Source: UBA7803 sp041690675
GTDB lineage: Bacteria > Pseudomonadota > Gammaproteobacteria > Pseudomonadales > Azotimanducaceae
DNA: 64,000 bases
NCBI GenBank assembly: GCA_041690675.1
Contig: JAWLGU010000001.1
Coordinates: 62,001 to 126,000, forward strand
Direction: 5' to 3'
Each line of letters opens with the position of its first letter. The stretch's first letter is position 1. A model generated the notes under the pieces. The model was given only the letters and a program-made list of their open reading frames with translations. It searched no databases and was not told the origin of the DNA. Below are positions 18,870-25,494 of this stretch, piece after piece. The position numbers and the translations under genes are program-made.

Positions 18870-20342
18870 GTGATCATCGCCGAAACCACCAGCGGCCCGG
18901 TGGAGGGCCGGGAGAAGGACGGTGTGCTGCTGTTTGCCGGCATTCCGTACGCGGCACCGCCCACCGGTGCCAGGCGATTTCGCGCTGCCGAGCCCGTGGA
19001 GCCCTGGCGCGAGGTGCGGCCGGCGAGACGCTTCGGCCCGGCGGCACCCCAGGTGCCCACCGGCGGGCTCACGTCCAGCACCGCGGTGCGCTGGGACGAG
19101 GACTGCCTGTTCCTCAACATCACCACCCCGGCCCTGGACGACAGGCGACGGCCGGTGCTGTTCTGGATCCACGGCGGCGGCTACCGCACCGGTCAGGGTG
19201 CCGTGCCCTGGTACAACGGCGCCCGGTTCGCGAGCCGCGGCGATCTGGTGGTGGTCAGCATCAACTACCGTTTGGGGGCCCTGGGGTTCACCGATCTCTC
19301 CGCCTTCGGCGCCGACTACGCCACCTCCGGCGCCAACGGCATCCTCGATCAGATCACGGCGCTTCGCTGGGTCCGTGACAACATCGCGCGGTTCGGCGGC
19401 GACCCGCAGCGGGTGACCATCGCCGGCGAGTCCGCGGGCGCCTTCAGCGTCTGCACCCTGCTGGCGAGCCCGCTGGCGGAAGGACTGTTCCGCGGCGCCA
19501 TCGCCGAGAGCGGCGGCGCCTACCACACCCTGCCCCCTACGGCGGGCCGGCTTGTGGCAGAGCGCCTGCTCGCGGACTTGAAGGCCGACGATCCCCGAGG
19601 GCTGCAGGGGCTTCCTGCGGAGGCGATCCTCGAGGCTCAGACCCGCATCAGCAACGACATCGGCGAAGGCGCCGGCACCCTCGAAACCTTCGGGGTCGCA
19701 GTTCCGCCGTTCTATCCGGTGGAAGGCAATCCCGTCGTACCGGTCACGCCCCAGCAGGCCATCGCCACCGGAGCTTCCCGTCAGGTGCCCCTGCTGTCCG
19801 GCACCAACCGTCACGAAACCACCCTGTGGGGCTACGGCGAGGTGGATGCGGCGCGCCTCGAGCGAATCGCCGAACGTTACGGTGCGGCGTCCACCCTGGC
19901 GGCGTACCGGCGAAACAGGCCCCATGCGAGCCCGAGCGAGCTGCTCATCGCGTTCACCACCGATCACATGTTCCGCATCCCAGCGCTGCGGCTTCTGGAA
20001 GCCCGCGGCGCAACGGCCGGCGCGCAGAGCTGGCTGTACTGGTTCTGCTGGGAATCGCGCGCCTTCGAGGGGCGCCTCGGCGCCACCCACGCACTGGAAA
20101 TCCCCTTCGTCTTCGACAACCTGGATCGCCCCGGGGTGGAAGTCTTCCTGGGCCCCGGAGATCGGCCCCAGGACCTGGCCCAGGCCATGCACCAGGCCTG
20201 GATCGCCTTCATTCGCGACCAGGACCCGGGGTGGGAGGCCTACGACCTGGAGCGCCGGCCTACCATGAAGTTCGATATCACCTGTGAGCTGGTCATGGAC
20301 CCGGACGGCGACGAGCGCGAGGCGTGGCAGGGTTTGCGATGA
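18870..20342 (+). CDS. Type B carboxylesterase
   Basis: An alpha/beta-hydrolase of the cholinesterase/carboxylesterase B family, 490 residues from a GTG at 18870 preceded by AGGGGGAG. Visible motifs are FAGIPYAAPPTGARRF, EDCLFLNITTP, the oxyanion-hole HGGGY (residues 101-105), and nucleophile Ser188 in IAGESAG. A His near the C-terminus is expected in GATHALEIPFVF. It lacks a signal peptide, so it probably acts in the cytoplasm on small esters or carbamates. Its stop is 34 bp from the convergent dioxygenase gene. Confidence 0.93.
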   Translation: MIIAETTSGPVEGREKDGVLLFAGIPYAAPPTGARRFRAAEPVEPWREVRPARRFGPAAPQVPTGGLTSSTAVRWDEDCLFLNITTPALDDRRRPVLFWIHGGGYRTGQGAVPWYNGARFASRGDLVVVSINYRLGALGFTDLSAFGADYATSGANGILDQITALRWVRDNIARFGGDPQRVTIAGESAGAFSVCTLLASPLAEGLFRGAIAESGGAYHTLPPTAGRLVAERLLADLKADDPRGLQGLPAEAILEAQTRISNDIGEGAGTLETFGVAVPPFYPVEGNPVVPVTPQQAIATGASRQVPLLSGTNRHETTLWGYGEVDAARLERIAERYGAASTLAAYRRNRPHASPSELLIAFTTDHMFRIPALRLLEARGATAGAQSWLYWFCWESRAFEGRLGATHALEIPFVFDNLDRPGVEVFLGPGDRPQDLAQAMHQAWIAFIRDQDPGWEAYDLERRPTMKFDITCELVMDPDGDEREAWQGLR

Positions 20343-20376
20343 AAGCCAGCGGACCGCGGGCCTTCGCCTGAAGCGG

Positions 20377-21396
20377 CTACTCCAGGCTCAGCCACAGCCG
20401 CAGCAGGTGCCGGGGCCCGGCCGGATCGTCCTCGTAGGCCGTGCGCGCATGGGCGATGGTGTGATTCGAGAGGAACTGCATGTCCCCCGCTTGCAGCCAC
20501 ATGTCGAGGTGCACGTCCGGATCCGCCGCCACCGTATCGTAGAGGTCCAGGATCGTGCGCTCCGCGTCGCTCAGCTCCACGCCGTGGAGCCGCTCCACCG
20601 AGCGGAAGTACTCGCTGTGGTAGAAGGTTCTGAGCAGTCCGTTGCTGTAGCGGCACGGCGGCACTTCGCTGAACGGGGGCGCCCCCGGGGCCTGCTCGCC
20701 CCGGCTGTCGAGCTTGAACGGCTCGAACACCCGGGCCACCAGATCAGGATGCTGGCGCTGCAGCTCGTTGAACAAGGTCACGGTGCTGACGATGCGGCTC
20801 TGGCCCCCTGACAGGGCCGGCCGCTGGCACGCCAGCCCCACCACGTCCGCCGCGTCGCAATGAAAGCCGATGTCGCTGCGCGTGCGGTAGAGCCGAACCG
20901 CCGGGTTGTCAAGCGCCTCCCCGTAATCGCGCACGTGGCCGAGCAGCTCCTGCTGCGGATTCTGGGCGCCCGGCACTCCCAGATGGTGGCCGATGCCCCA
21001 GAACGCCAGCGCGGCGTCCGCCTCGGACCACCGGGTGAGCGGAAGCGCCTGGACCACCACGAACCCCAGCCCCCGCTGAATCATGCTGCGCCAGATGGAG
21101 ATCTCCTGGGCCATGGCGGCCAGGGGGAAATCCTCCCGAGTCACCTCGGCGAGGGAGAGGTTGCGCCGGCGCACCTGCTCCAGGGCGCGCTCCAGCTCAG
21201 CCAGGTGGACCTCGCTCAGCACCCGCCGCCACAGTGACTCGCGCCGGCGCAGGGCCTCGCCCCGCCACGCCGCGGGCCCGTCTACCGGCCCGTCCGGTAC
21301 CCGTTCGTGGACCCGGGCGAAGTAGTGCCGGGTCTGGGCGCCGAAGCTGCGAAACCCCGGGGCCACCCCGGCCGGAACGTCGGTCAGCGGCGTCAT
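20377..21396 (-). CDS. TauD/TfdA-like Fe(II)/2-oxoglutarate dioxygenase, coupled to bfr
   Basis: A 339-residue jelly-roll oxygenase with the metal-binding facial triad His179-x-Asp181 (IGFHCDAADV) and distal His316 in AHARTAYED. The 2-oxoglutarate-binding Arg follows in RHLLRLWLS. The TauD/TfdA family oxidises small molecules such as taurine, phenoxyacids or siderophore precursors; the substrate here is unknown. Its ATG overlaps the bfr stop by 4 bp (ATGA), so it is translationally coupled to an iron-storage gene under Fur-like boxes. This pairing is not one I recognise as standard. Confidence 0.88.
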   Translation of the reverse strand: MTPLTDVPAGVAPGFRSFGAQTRHYFARVHERVPDGPVDGPAAWRGEALRRRESLWRRVLSEVHLAELERALEQVRRRNLSLAEVTREDFPLAAMAQEISIWRSMIQRGLGFVVVQALPLTRWSEADAALAFWGIGHHLGVPGAQNPQQELLGHVRDYGEALDNPAVRLYRTRSDIGFHCDAADVVGLACQRPALSGGQSRIVSTVTLFNELQRQHPDLVARVFEPFKLDSRGEQAPGAPPFSEVPPCRYSNGLLRTFYHSEYFRSVERLHGVELSDAERTILDLYDTVAADPDVHLDMWLQAGDMQFLSNHTIAHARTAYEDDPAGPRHLLRLWLSLE

Positions 21397-21866
21397 TCGT
21401 GCAGCTGAGCCTGAATGTAGTTCTCGAGCCCCATCTGGTCGATGAGGCCGAGCTGGGTCTCGATCCAGTCGATGTGCCCCTCCTCGGAGGCGAGGATCTT
21501 CTCGAACAGTGCCCGGCTCACGTAGTCACTCACCCCCTCGCAGTGACCCACCGCCTCCCGCAGCACCGGCAGCCCTTCCATCTCCAGCTTGAGATCACAT
21601 TCGAGCATCTCTCGAACGGTCTGGCCCACGTACAGCTTGCCGAGAGCCTGCAGGTTGGGCAGGCCTTCGAGGAACAGAATCCGCTCCATCAGCTCGTCGG
21701 CGTGCTTCATCTCGTCGATGGACTCTTCCCGCTCGTGCTCCGCCAGGCGCTTCAACCCCATGTCCTCCAGCATTTTGGCGTGGAGAAAGTACTGATTGAT
21801 TGCGGTGAGCTCGTTCTTCAGCACGCGGTTGAGATAGTCGACGACGCCGGCATCCAATGATTTCAT
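21393..21866 (-). CDS. bfr: Bacterioferritin
   Basis: The 157-residue four-helix ferritin is almost colinear with E. coli Bfr plus one N-terminal residue. Ferroxidase ligands Glu19, Glu52, His55, Glu95, Glu128 and His131 are all present, and Met53 (IDEMKHAD) is the inter-subunit haem ligand. It stores iron as a 24-mer in the cytoplasm. It is divergent from bfd across a 193-bp region with Fur-like boxes, and its stop overlaps the start of the downstream dioxygenase. Confidence 0.97.
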   Translation of the reverse strand: MKSLDAGVVDYLNRVLKNELTAINQYFLHAKMLEDMGLKRLAEHEREESIDEMKHADELMERILFLEGLPNLQALGKLYVGQTVREMLECDLKLEMEGLPVLREAVGHCEGVSDYVSRALFEKILASEEGHIDWIETQLGLIDQMGLENYIQAQLHE

Positions 21867-21940
21867 GAGGTCTTCCTTGGTCTTATGTGTCAGAGAATGC
21901 CCGAGGCGCTACCGGCATTCAACGGTAAGTTGCTGATTCT

Positions 21941-22021
21941 GCGAATGAAACTCGTTCTCGACGGGGAGCGATTGCGAATGATAACGACATGCCGTTGCAA
22001 TCGAGAATGATTTGCATTTAA
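21941..22021. promoter_or_regulatory. Three Fur-box-like sequences between bfr and bfd
   Basis: The AT-rich divergent region holds three matches to the 19-bp Fur consensus: 21941-21959 (GCGAATGAAACTCGTTCTC, 13 of 19), 21974-21992 (containing AATGATAA) and 22003-22021 (GAGAATGATTTGCATTTAA, 12 of 19). Tandem partial Fur sites in a bfr/bfd promoter are typical of iron-dependent control. Counts are by eye. Confidence 0.65.
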
Positions 22022-22059
22022 ATGAGGCCGTTAACCGGGACTCGAGTTTTTCGACCGCC

Positions 22060-22245
22060 ATGTTCGTCTGTGTCTGCCGAGCCGTGACCGACCACCAGAT
22101 CCGGGAAGCCGTCGACGATGGCGTCCACCACGTCGAGCAACTCGAGGAGCTGTGCGGCGTGGGCGCCGGCTGCGGAAGCTGCAAAGCGCTCGCCCAGCAG
22201 CTCATCGAAGCCCGACTCGCCGAGGGACAGGCCTACGCCGCCTAG
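22060..22245 (+). CDS. bfd: Bacterioferritin-associated ferredoxin
   Basis: A 61-residue [2Fe-2S] protein from the ATG at 22060. The four cluster ligands are in MFVCVCRAVTD and GAGCGSCK. Bfd docks on Bfr and passes electrons to its haem to mobilise stored iron. An in-frame start 16 codons upstream lies inside a Fur-like box and is not used here. Divergent placement from bfr under Fur-type sites fits the expected iron-starvation induction. Confidence 0.95.
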   Translation: MFVCVCRAVTDHQIREAVDDGVHHVEQLEELCGVGAGCGSCKALAQQLIEARLAEGQAYAA

Positions 22246-22253
22246 CGCGTCCG

Positions 22254-22772
22254 CTAGTAATCCACCTGATCGTCCACGGCGTGCCCCCGTTTGGGAATCA
22301 GCATGGCCCGCTCGAAGCTGATGACCTCGGTCCCGTCCTGCTTGAAGCCGCGGCTGCGGATGGTGACGATGCCCTGATGGGGCCGTGACTTCGACTCGCG
22401 GATGGCGAGCACCTCGGACTCGGCGTAGAGGGTGTCGCCCACGAACACCGGTCCCGTGAGCTTGACGTCGCTCCAGCCGAGGTTGGCGATGGTCTTCTGG
22501 CTGACGTCCGAGACCGACATGCCGGTGACCAGCGACAGGGTCAGGCAGGAATTCACCAGCACCCGACCGAACTCGCTCTTCGCCCCGTACTCGCGGTCGA
22601 AATGCAACGGGTGCTGGTTCATGGTCAACAGGGTGAACCAGGTGTTGTCGGTTTCCGTAATGGTGCGCCCGGGGCGGTGCTCGTAGACGTCCCCGACCTG
22701 GAAGTCTTCCAGGTAGCGCCCGTAGGACTCCCGATACCGCTGCTTACCCACCGGCTTCGCCTGCGCAACCAT
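22254..22772 (-). CDS. MaoC-like (R)-specific acyl-CoA hydratase
   Basis: A 172-residue single hot-dog-fold protein with the hydratase motif TMNQHPLHFDREYGAKSEFG and a body ending in a VGDTLYAESEVLAIRESKS strand pair. MaoC hydratases add water to enoyl-CoA or related mesaconyl-type CoA thioesters; the exact acyl group is uncertain. It follows the crotonase-family gene by 28 bp on the same strand, so the two probably act in one acyl-CoA degradation route. Confidence 0.88.
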   Translation of the reverse strand: MVAQAKPVGKQRYRESYGRYLEDFQVGDVYEHRPGRTITETDNTWFTLLTMNQHPLHFDREYGAKSEFGRVLVNSCLTLSLVTGMSVSDVSQKTIANLGWSDVKLTGPVFVGDTLYAESEVLAIRESKSRPHQGIVTIRSRGFKQDGTEVISFERAMLIPKRGHAVDDQVDY

Positions 22773-22800
22773 CGTCTCGCTCTCCTTCTTGATCTCGTCC

Positions 22801-23586
22801 TCAGCGCCCCACGTACACGGGTTCGCGCTTCTCCAGAAACGCGCGAACGCCTTCCTTCGAATCTTCGGTCTGGCGCAGCCGGGTGATCTGCTCGATGGCC
22901 CAGCGGCCGGTGTCGCGCCAATCGGGCTCCAGGGTGCGCCTGAGCCCCGCCTTCAGGGCCTGCACCGCCAACGGCGGATTGGCCGCGATCTTCTCGGCCA
23001 GGGCGAGCGCCGTGGGCATGAGCGCGTCGGCCGGCACGACCCGGGACACCAGCCCCATCTGCCGGGCGGTCTGTGCATCGATGACGTCGCCGGTGAACAG
23101 CAGCTCCGCCGCCCGCTCGCGGCCCACGAGCTGCGCCAGCCGCCCCAGGCCGGGCGCATCGCAGCACAATCCCCGGACCACGAACAGCTCACCGAACCGC
23201 GCCTGCTCCGACGCCACGCGGATATCGGCCATCAGGGCCAGCTCCATGCCCCAGCCCACCGCGGCGCCGTTCACCGCCGCGATCACCGGGATGTCGGTGT
23301 AGAGCAGCGCGTCCGCCGCGGGCGTGAGCCCCCCGGTGCGCTTGCTCCGCTCGGCGAACTCCGGCGGCGGGCCTTCGCTGCTGCCGAGGATCTGCTTGAC
23401 GTCGTCGCCTGCACAGAACGCCCGCCCCTTGCCGGTGATGACCAGCGCCCGCACCGTGGCACCGCGAACCGTGTCCTCCAGCTCGGCGTAGAGCTGGTAG
23501 TTCAGCGAGTTCATGGCCTCCGGCCGGTTCAGCGTGATGATCCCGACGTGACCCTGAACATCGTATTCGAGCACCTGCTCAGGCAT
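22801..23586 (-). CDS. Enoyl-CoA hydratase/isomerase (crotonase) family protein
   Basis: The 261-residue crotonase-fold protein has the oxyanion-hole segments GRAFCAGDDVKQI and AAVNGAAVGWGMELALMADI, and ends with the trimerisation helices. In the active-site strand (FVVRGLCCDAPGLGRLAQLVG) an Asp is present but one of the two usual hydratase Glu residues is not obvious, so isomerase or thioesterase-like activity is possible. It forms a two-gene unit with the MaoC gene. Confidence 0.85.
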   Translation of the reverse strand: MPEQVLEYDVQGHVGIITLNRPEAMNSLNYQLYAELEDTVRGATVRALVITGKGRAFCAGDDVKQILGSSEGPPPEFAERSKRTGGLTPAADALLYTDIPVIAAVNGAAVGWGMELALMADIRVASEQARFGELFVVRGLCCDAPGLGRLAQLVGRERAAELLFTGDVIDAQTARQMGLVSRVVPADALMPTALALAEKIAANPPLAVQALKAGLRRTLEPDWRDTGRWAIEQITRLRQTEDSKEGVRAFLEKREPVYVGR

Positions 23587-23663
23587 CTCATTTCCCTCCC
23601 GGAAATGAAACGCATCATAGCGACTCCCGCCCCCGTCTGGCGAGGCAGCGTCTTCCGGGGCGC

Positions 23664-24056
23664 TCAGCGGGAGCGGCTCGCCTGGCGCTCGCGCATTTCC
23701 TCTTCCTCCACCGTGTACAGCGCCTCGGGCTTCGCGTCGAGCCGCTCACGGGGTATGGGCTCGCCGCTCTCGTCGGAAAGGCCATAGGTGCCTTGCTCGA
23801 TCTTCTCCAGCGCCCGCTCCACCTCGGCCAGGCGGAGCATCTCCAGGTCCTGCAGGCTCTGATCGATCTCCTGCTGGGCCAGGCTCGACGCCTCGTCGGC
23901 GTCGTCGCCGGGTACTTCCCTGTCGTCTTCCTGCAAGTGCTGCGCTTCCAGACTGATGTCGCCCTTCACCTCCAGGAGCTCCTCGCGCAGAGCTTCCAGG
24001 CGCTCCCGCTGAGCCTCCAGGAAGTCCTCGTCCATGTGAGCATCCTCGTCGCTCAT
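23664..24056 (-). CDS. DksA/TraR-family protein lacking the zinc-finger cysteines
   Basis: A 130-residue acidic protein with a long coiled-coil region (residues about 8-80) and the DksA/TraR C-terminal pattern GTYGLSDESGEPIPRERLDAKP. Each of the four Zn-binding Cys is replaced: GICxxCG becomes GLSDESG, and the second Cys pair becomes Tyr/Glu in LYTVEEEE. The fold could be held without zinc, as known for Cys-poor DksA variants. DksA-type proteins enter the RNA polymerase secondary channel. It may be a zinc-independent regulator or a coiled-coil stress protein; there is no operon context. Confidence 0.75.
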   Translation of the reverse strand: MSDEDAHMDEDFLEAQRERLEALREELLEVKGDISLEAQHLQEDDREVPGDDADEASSLAQQEIDQSLQDLEMLRLAEVERALEKIEQGTYGLSDESGEPIPRERLDAKPEALYTVEEEEMRERQASRSR

Positions 24057-24187
24057 GCTGCTGCCCTTCTACCTGCCAGGTGCCCCCGAGGGAGCAAGTT
24101 GCGTGCCGCGCGACCGGCGCGAGGTGCGCGCCATGGGCTGGCGCGAAAGCTGCTTGCTGCAGGCAGACGACGAACCCGGAGCCTCCC

Positions 24188-24424
24188 ATGAAGTTCACAG
24201 CCCATATACGCCCGCGCGTCGTGCGCCCGCTTGCCATGGCTGGGCTGCTGTGCCTGCTGACCGCCGGCTGTGGTGAAGGTGACCAGGTGCCCGATGCGCC
24301 CGGTTATCCGACCACCGAAGGCAACGGGTACGGCCGGGACGATACGGTGCCGCTGCCCGGTACCCGCCCGGTGGACGGGGCGGAGGAAACGCCAGAAGCG
24401 GACGACGACGGGCCGGAGGGATGA
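24188..24424 (+). CDS. Small lipoprotein
   Basis: A 78-residue protein from the ATG at 24188 with a lipoprotein signal ending LLTAGC and a short acidic, Gly/Pro/Asp-rich mature part (about 45 residues) of low complexity. No family is recognised. Its stop is 53 bp before the chosen start of the selenoprotein and overlaps an alternative ATG at 24421, so both may be on one transcript. A tail this short may act as a periplasmic tether only. Confidence 0.6.
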   Translation: MKFTAHIRPRVVRPLAMAGLLCLLTAGCGEGDQVPDAPGYPTTEGNGYGRDDTVPLPGTRPVDGAEETPEADDDGPEG

Positions 24425-24477
24425 CCCCGGAGCCGGGCACTCATGCATCCTGCGGCGGGGGCGTGTATGGTAGCCGC

Positions 24478-25365
24478 ATGAGCGAGCCCATCGACTACAT
24501 TCAGCGCACCCGCGACCAGTACGCGGCGCTCGGCTACCCGCCTTATCAGTGGGTATACAACGACGACGATCCGCCGCTCACCCCGCTCGACAAGCCCGTG
24601 GCGGAGTGCCGGGTGGGCCTGATCGCCTCCGGCGGCGTGTACGTCAAAGGCCAGGTGGCGTTCCACTTCAAGGACGACACGAGTTTCCGCGAGATCCCGC
24701 GGGACGTGGACTACCGCGATCTCCGGGTGACCCACTTCGCCTACGATCTCACCGACGCCCGGGCCGATCCCAACGTCGTGTTCCCCCTGCATACCCTGCT
24801 CGATCTCGAGCAGCTCGGTCGAGTCGGTCAGGTGGGTCCTTACGCCTACGCGTTCATGGGCGGCATCTACTCGTCTCGACGGGTGCGGGAGGAGCTGGCG
24901 GGCCCCCTGGCAGACCGGCTCCAGCGGGACGAGGTAGACGCCGCCATATTGGTACCCGTCTGACCCGTCTGTCACCAATCCGTGGGATTGGTCGCCAGAG
25001 AGATCGAACGCCGAGGCATCGCCACGGTGTCCCTGTCCAGCGCCCGCAGCGTAACCGCGGCGGTTCGGCCGCCGCGGGCGGTGTTCGTGGATTTTCCCCT
25101 GGGCCACACCGCCGGAAAGCGCGGCGATATCGCGTTGCAGCGGCACATCATGCTGGAGGCGCTGGCGGCCCTGGAGGAGGTGGATGAACCCGGCACCATC
25201 CGCGACCTTCCCTACCGTTGGGCCAAGACGGACGAGTGGAAGAGCCGGGTGATGCGCCCGCAGCCCGCGTCAGGCGAGCACCAGGACGACCGTACGCCGC
25301 GCAGCTCCGAGCCCCAGTACCAGTACCCGGAAGACCGGGAGGCCGCCGAGGGCCCTGCGGCGTAG
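24478..25365 (+). CDS. GrdB-family selenoprotein (glycine/betaine/sarcosine reductase B-like), UGA = selenocysteine
   Basis: Read through the TGA at 24961-24963, the frame encodes 295 residues with Sec162. Upstream: MSEPIDYIQRTRDQYAALGY, a conserved CRVGLIASGG strand, DLRVTHFAYDL and VDAAILVPV. Downstream without a frame change: PVCHQSVGLVAREIERRGI, then PPRAVFVDFPLGHTAGKRGD. Together they form U162-P-V-C165, the UxxC redox motif; many homologues, as I recall them, carry CPVCHQ here. A 30-nt hairpin starts 5 nt after the UGA (separate entry). Characterised GrdB proteins cleave C-N bonds of amines in anaerobes. In this apparently aerobic host the role is more likely a redox or reductase function. 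The last 10 codons are duplicated at 28718. Start ATG 24478 is preferred; ATG 24421 is in frame. Confidence 0.88.
24969..24998 (+). promoter_or_regulatory. Putative bacterial SECIS element
   Basis: ACCAATCC (24974-24981) and GGATTGGT (24985-24992) form a perfect 8-bp stem with loop GTG. Outer CTG (24969-24971) and CAG (24996-24998) can add 3 bp beyond a small internal loop. The apical loop begins 18 nt after the UGA and starts with G, fitting the usual bacterial SECIS geometry (loop roughly 16-37 nt from UGA with a conserved early G). The hairpin lies inside the coding sequence, as bacterial SECIS elements do. The element is recognised by SelB. Confidence 0.75.
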
Positions 25366-25478
25366 CCGCCGACGCCGCCCAGCAGGATGTTTTCCGGCTC
25401 GACCCCGAGATCGTCGAGCATCTGCATCACCGCCGCGATCATGGGCGGCGGCCCGCACAGGTAGTACTCGCAGTCCTC
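25333..25478. repeat. Left direct repeat (copy A): selenoprotein 3' end plus nqrF 3' fragment
   Basis: Two blocks here recur at 28718-28900. Block 1 (25333-25371, 39 bp) codes DREAAEGPAA-stop of the selenoprotein. Block 2 (25379-25478, 100 bp) is the reverse-strand nqrF 3' end, identical over the whole 100 bp by eye. Copy A lacks about 37 bp between the blocks, including the last nqrF codons and its stop. The two copies bracket the 3.24-kb segment 25479-28717. Confidence 0.9.
25379..25478 (-). pseudogene. nqrF: nqrF 3' fragment
   Basis: About 32 codons of the NqrF C-terminus (EDCEYYLCGPPPMIAAVMQM through EPENILL) stand alone on the reverse strand. The rest of the gene is only present in the complete copy at 28784-30013. 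The normal ending LLDDFGG is replaced by LLGGVGG, and the frame runs on antisense to the selenoprotein gene. It is a duplication remnant with no expected product. Confidence 0.9.
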
Positions 25479-25494
25479 ACCGGCCGACCCGGAC

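Noticed and set aside
24982..25365. Separate 127-residue protein starting at GTG 24982
   Set aside because: The GTG lies in the loop of the SECIS-like hairpin, has no ribosome-binding site and follows conserved family sequence in the same frame, so it is the C-terminal part of the selenoprotein.
25270..25458. Possible PEP-CTERM-like hydrophobic tail antisense to the selenoprotein end
   Set aside because: It is short, lies over the nqrF fragment and selenoprotein codons, and has no gene body attached.
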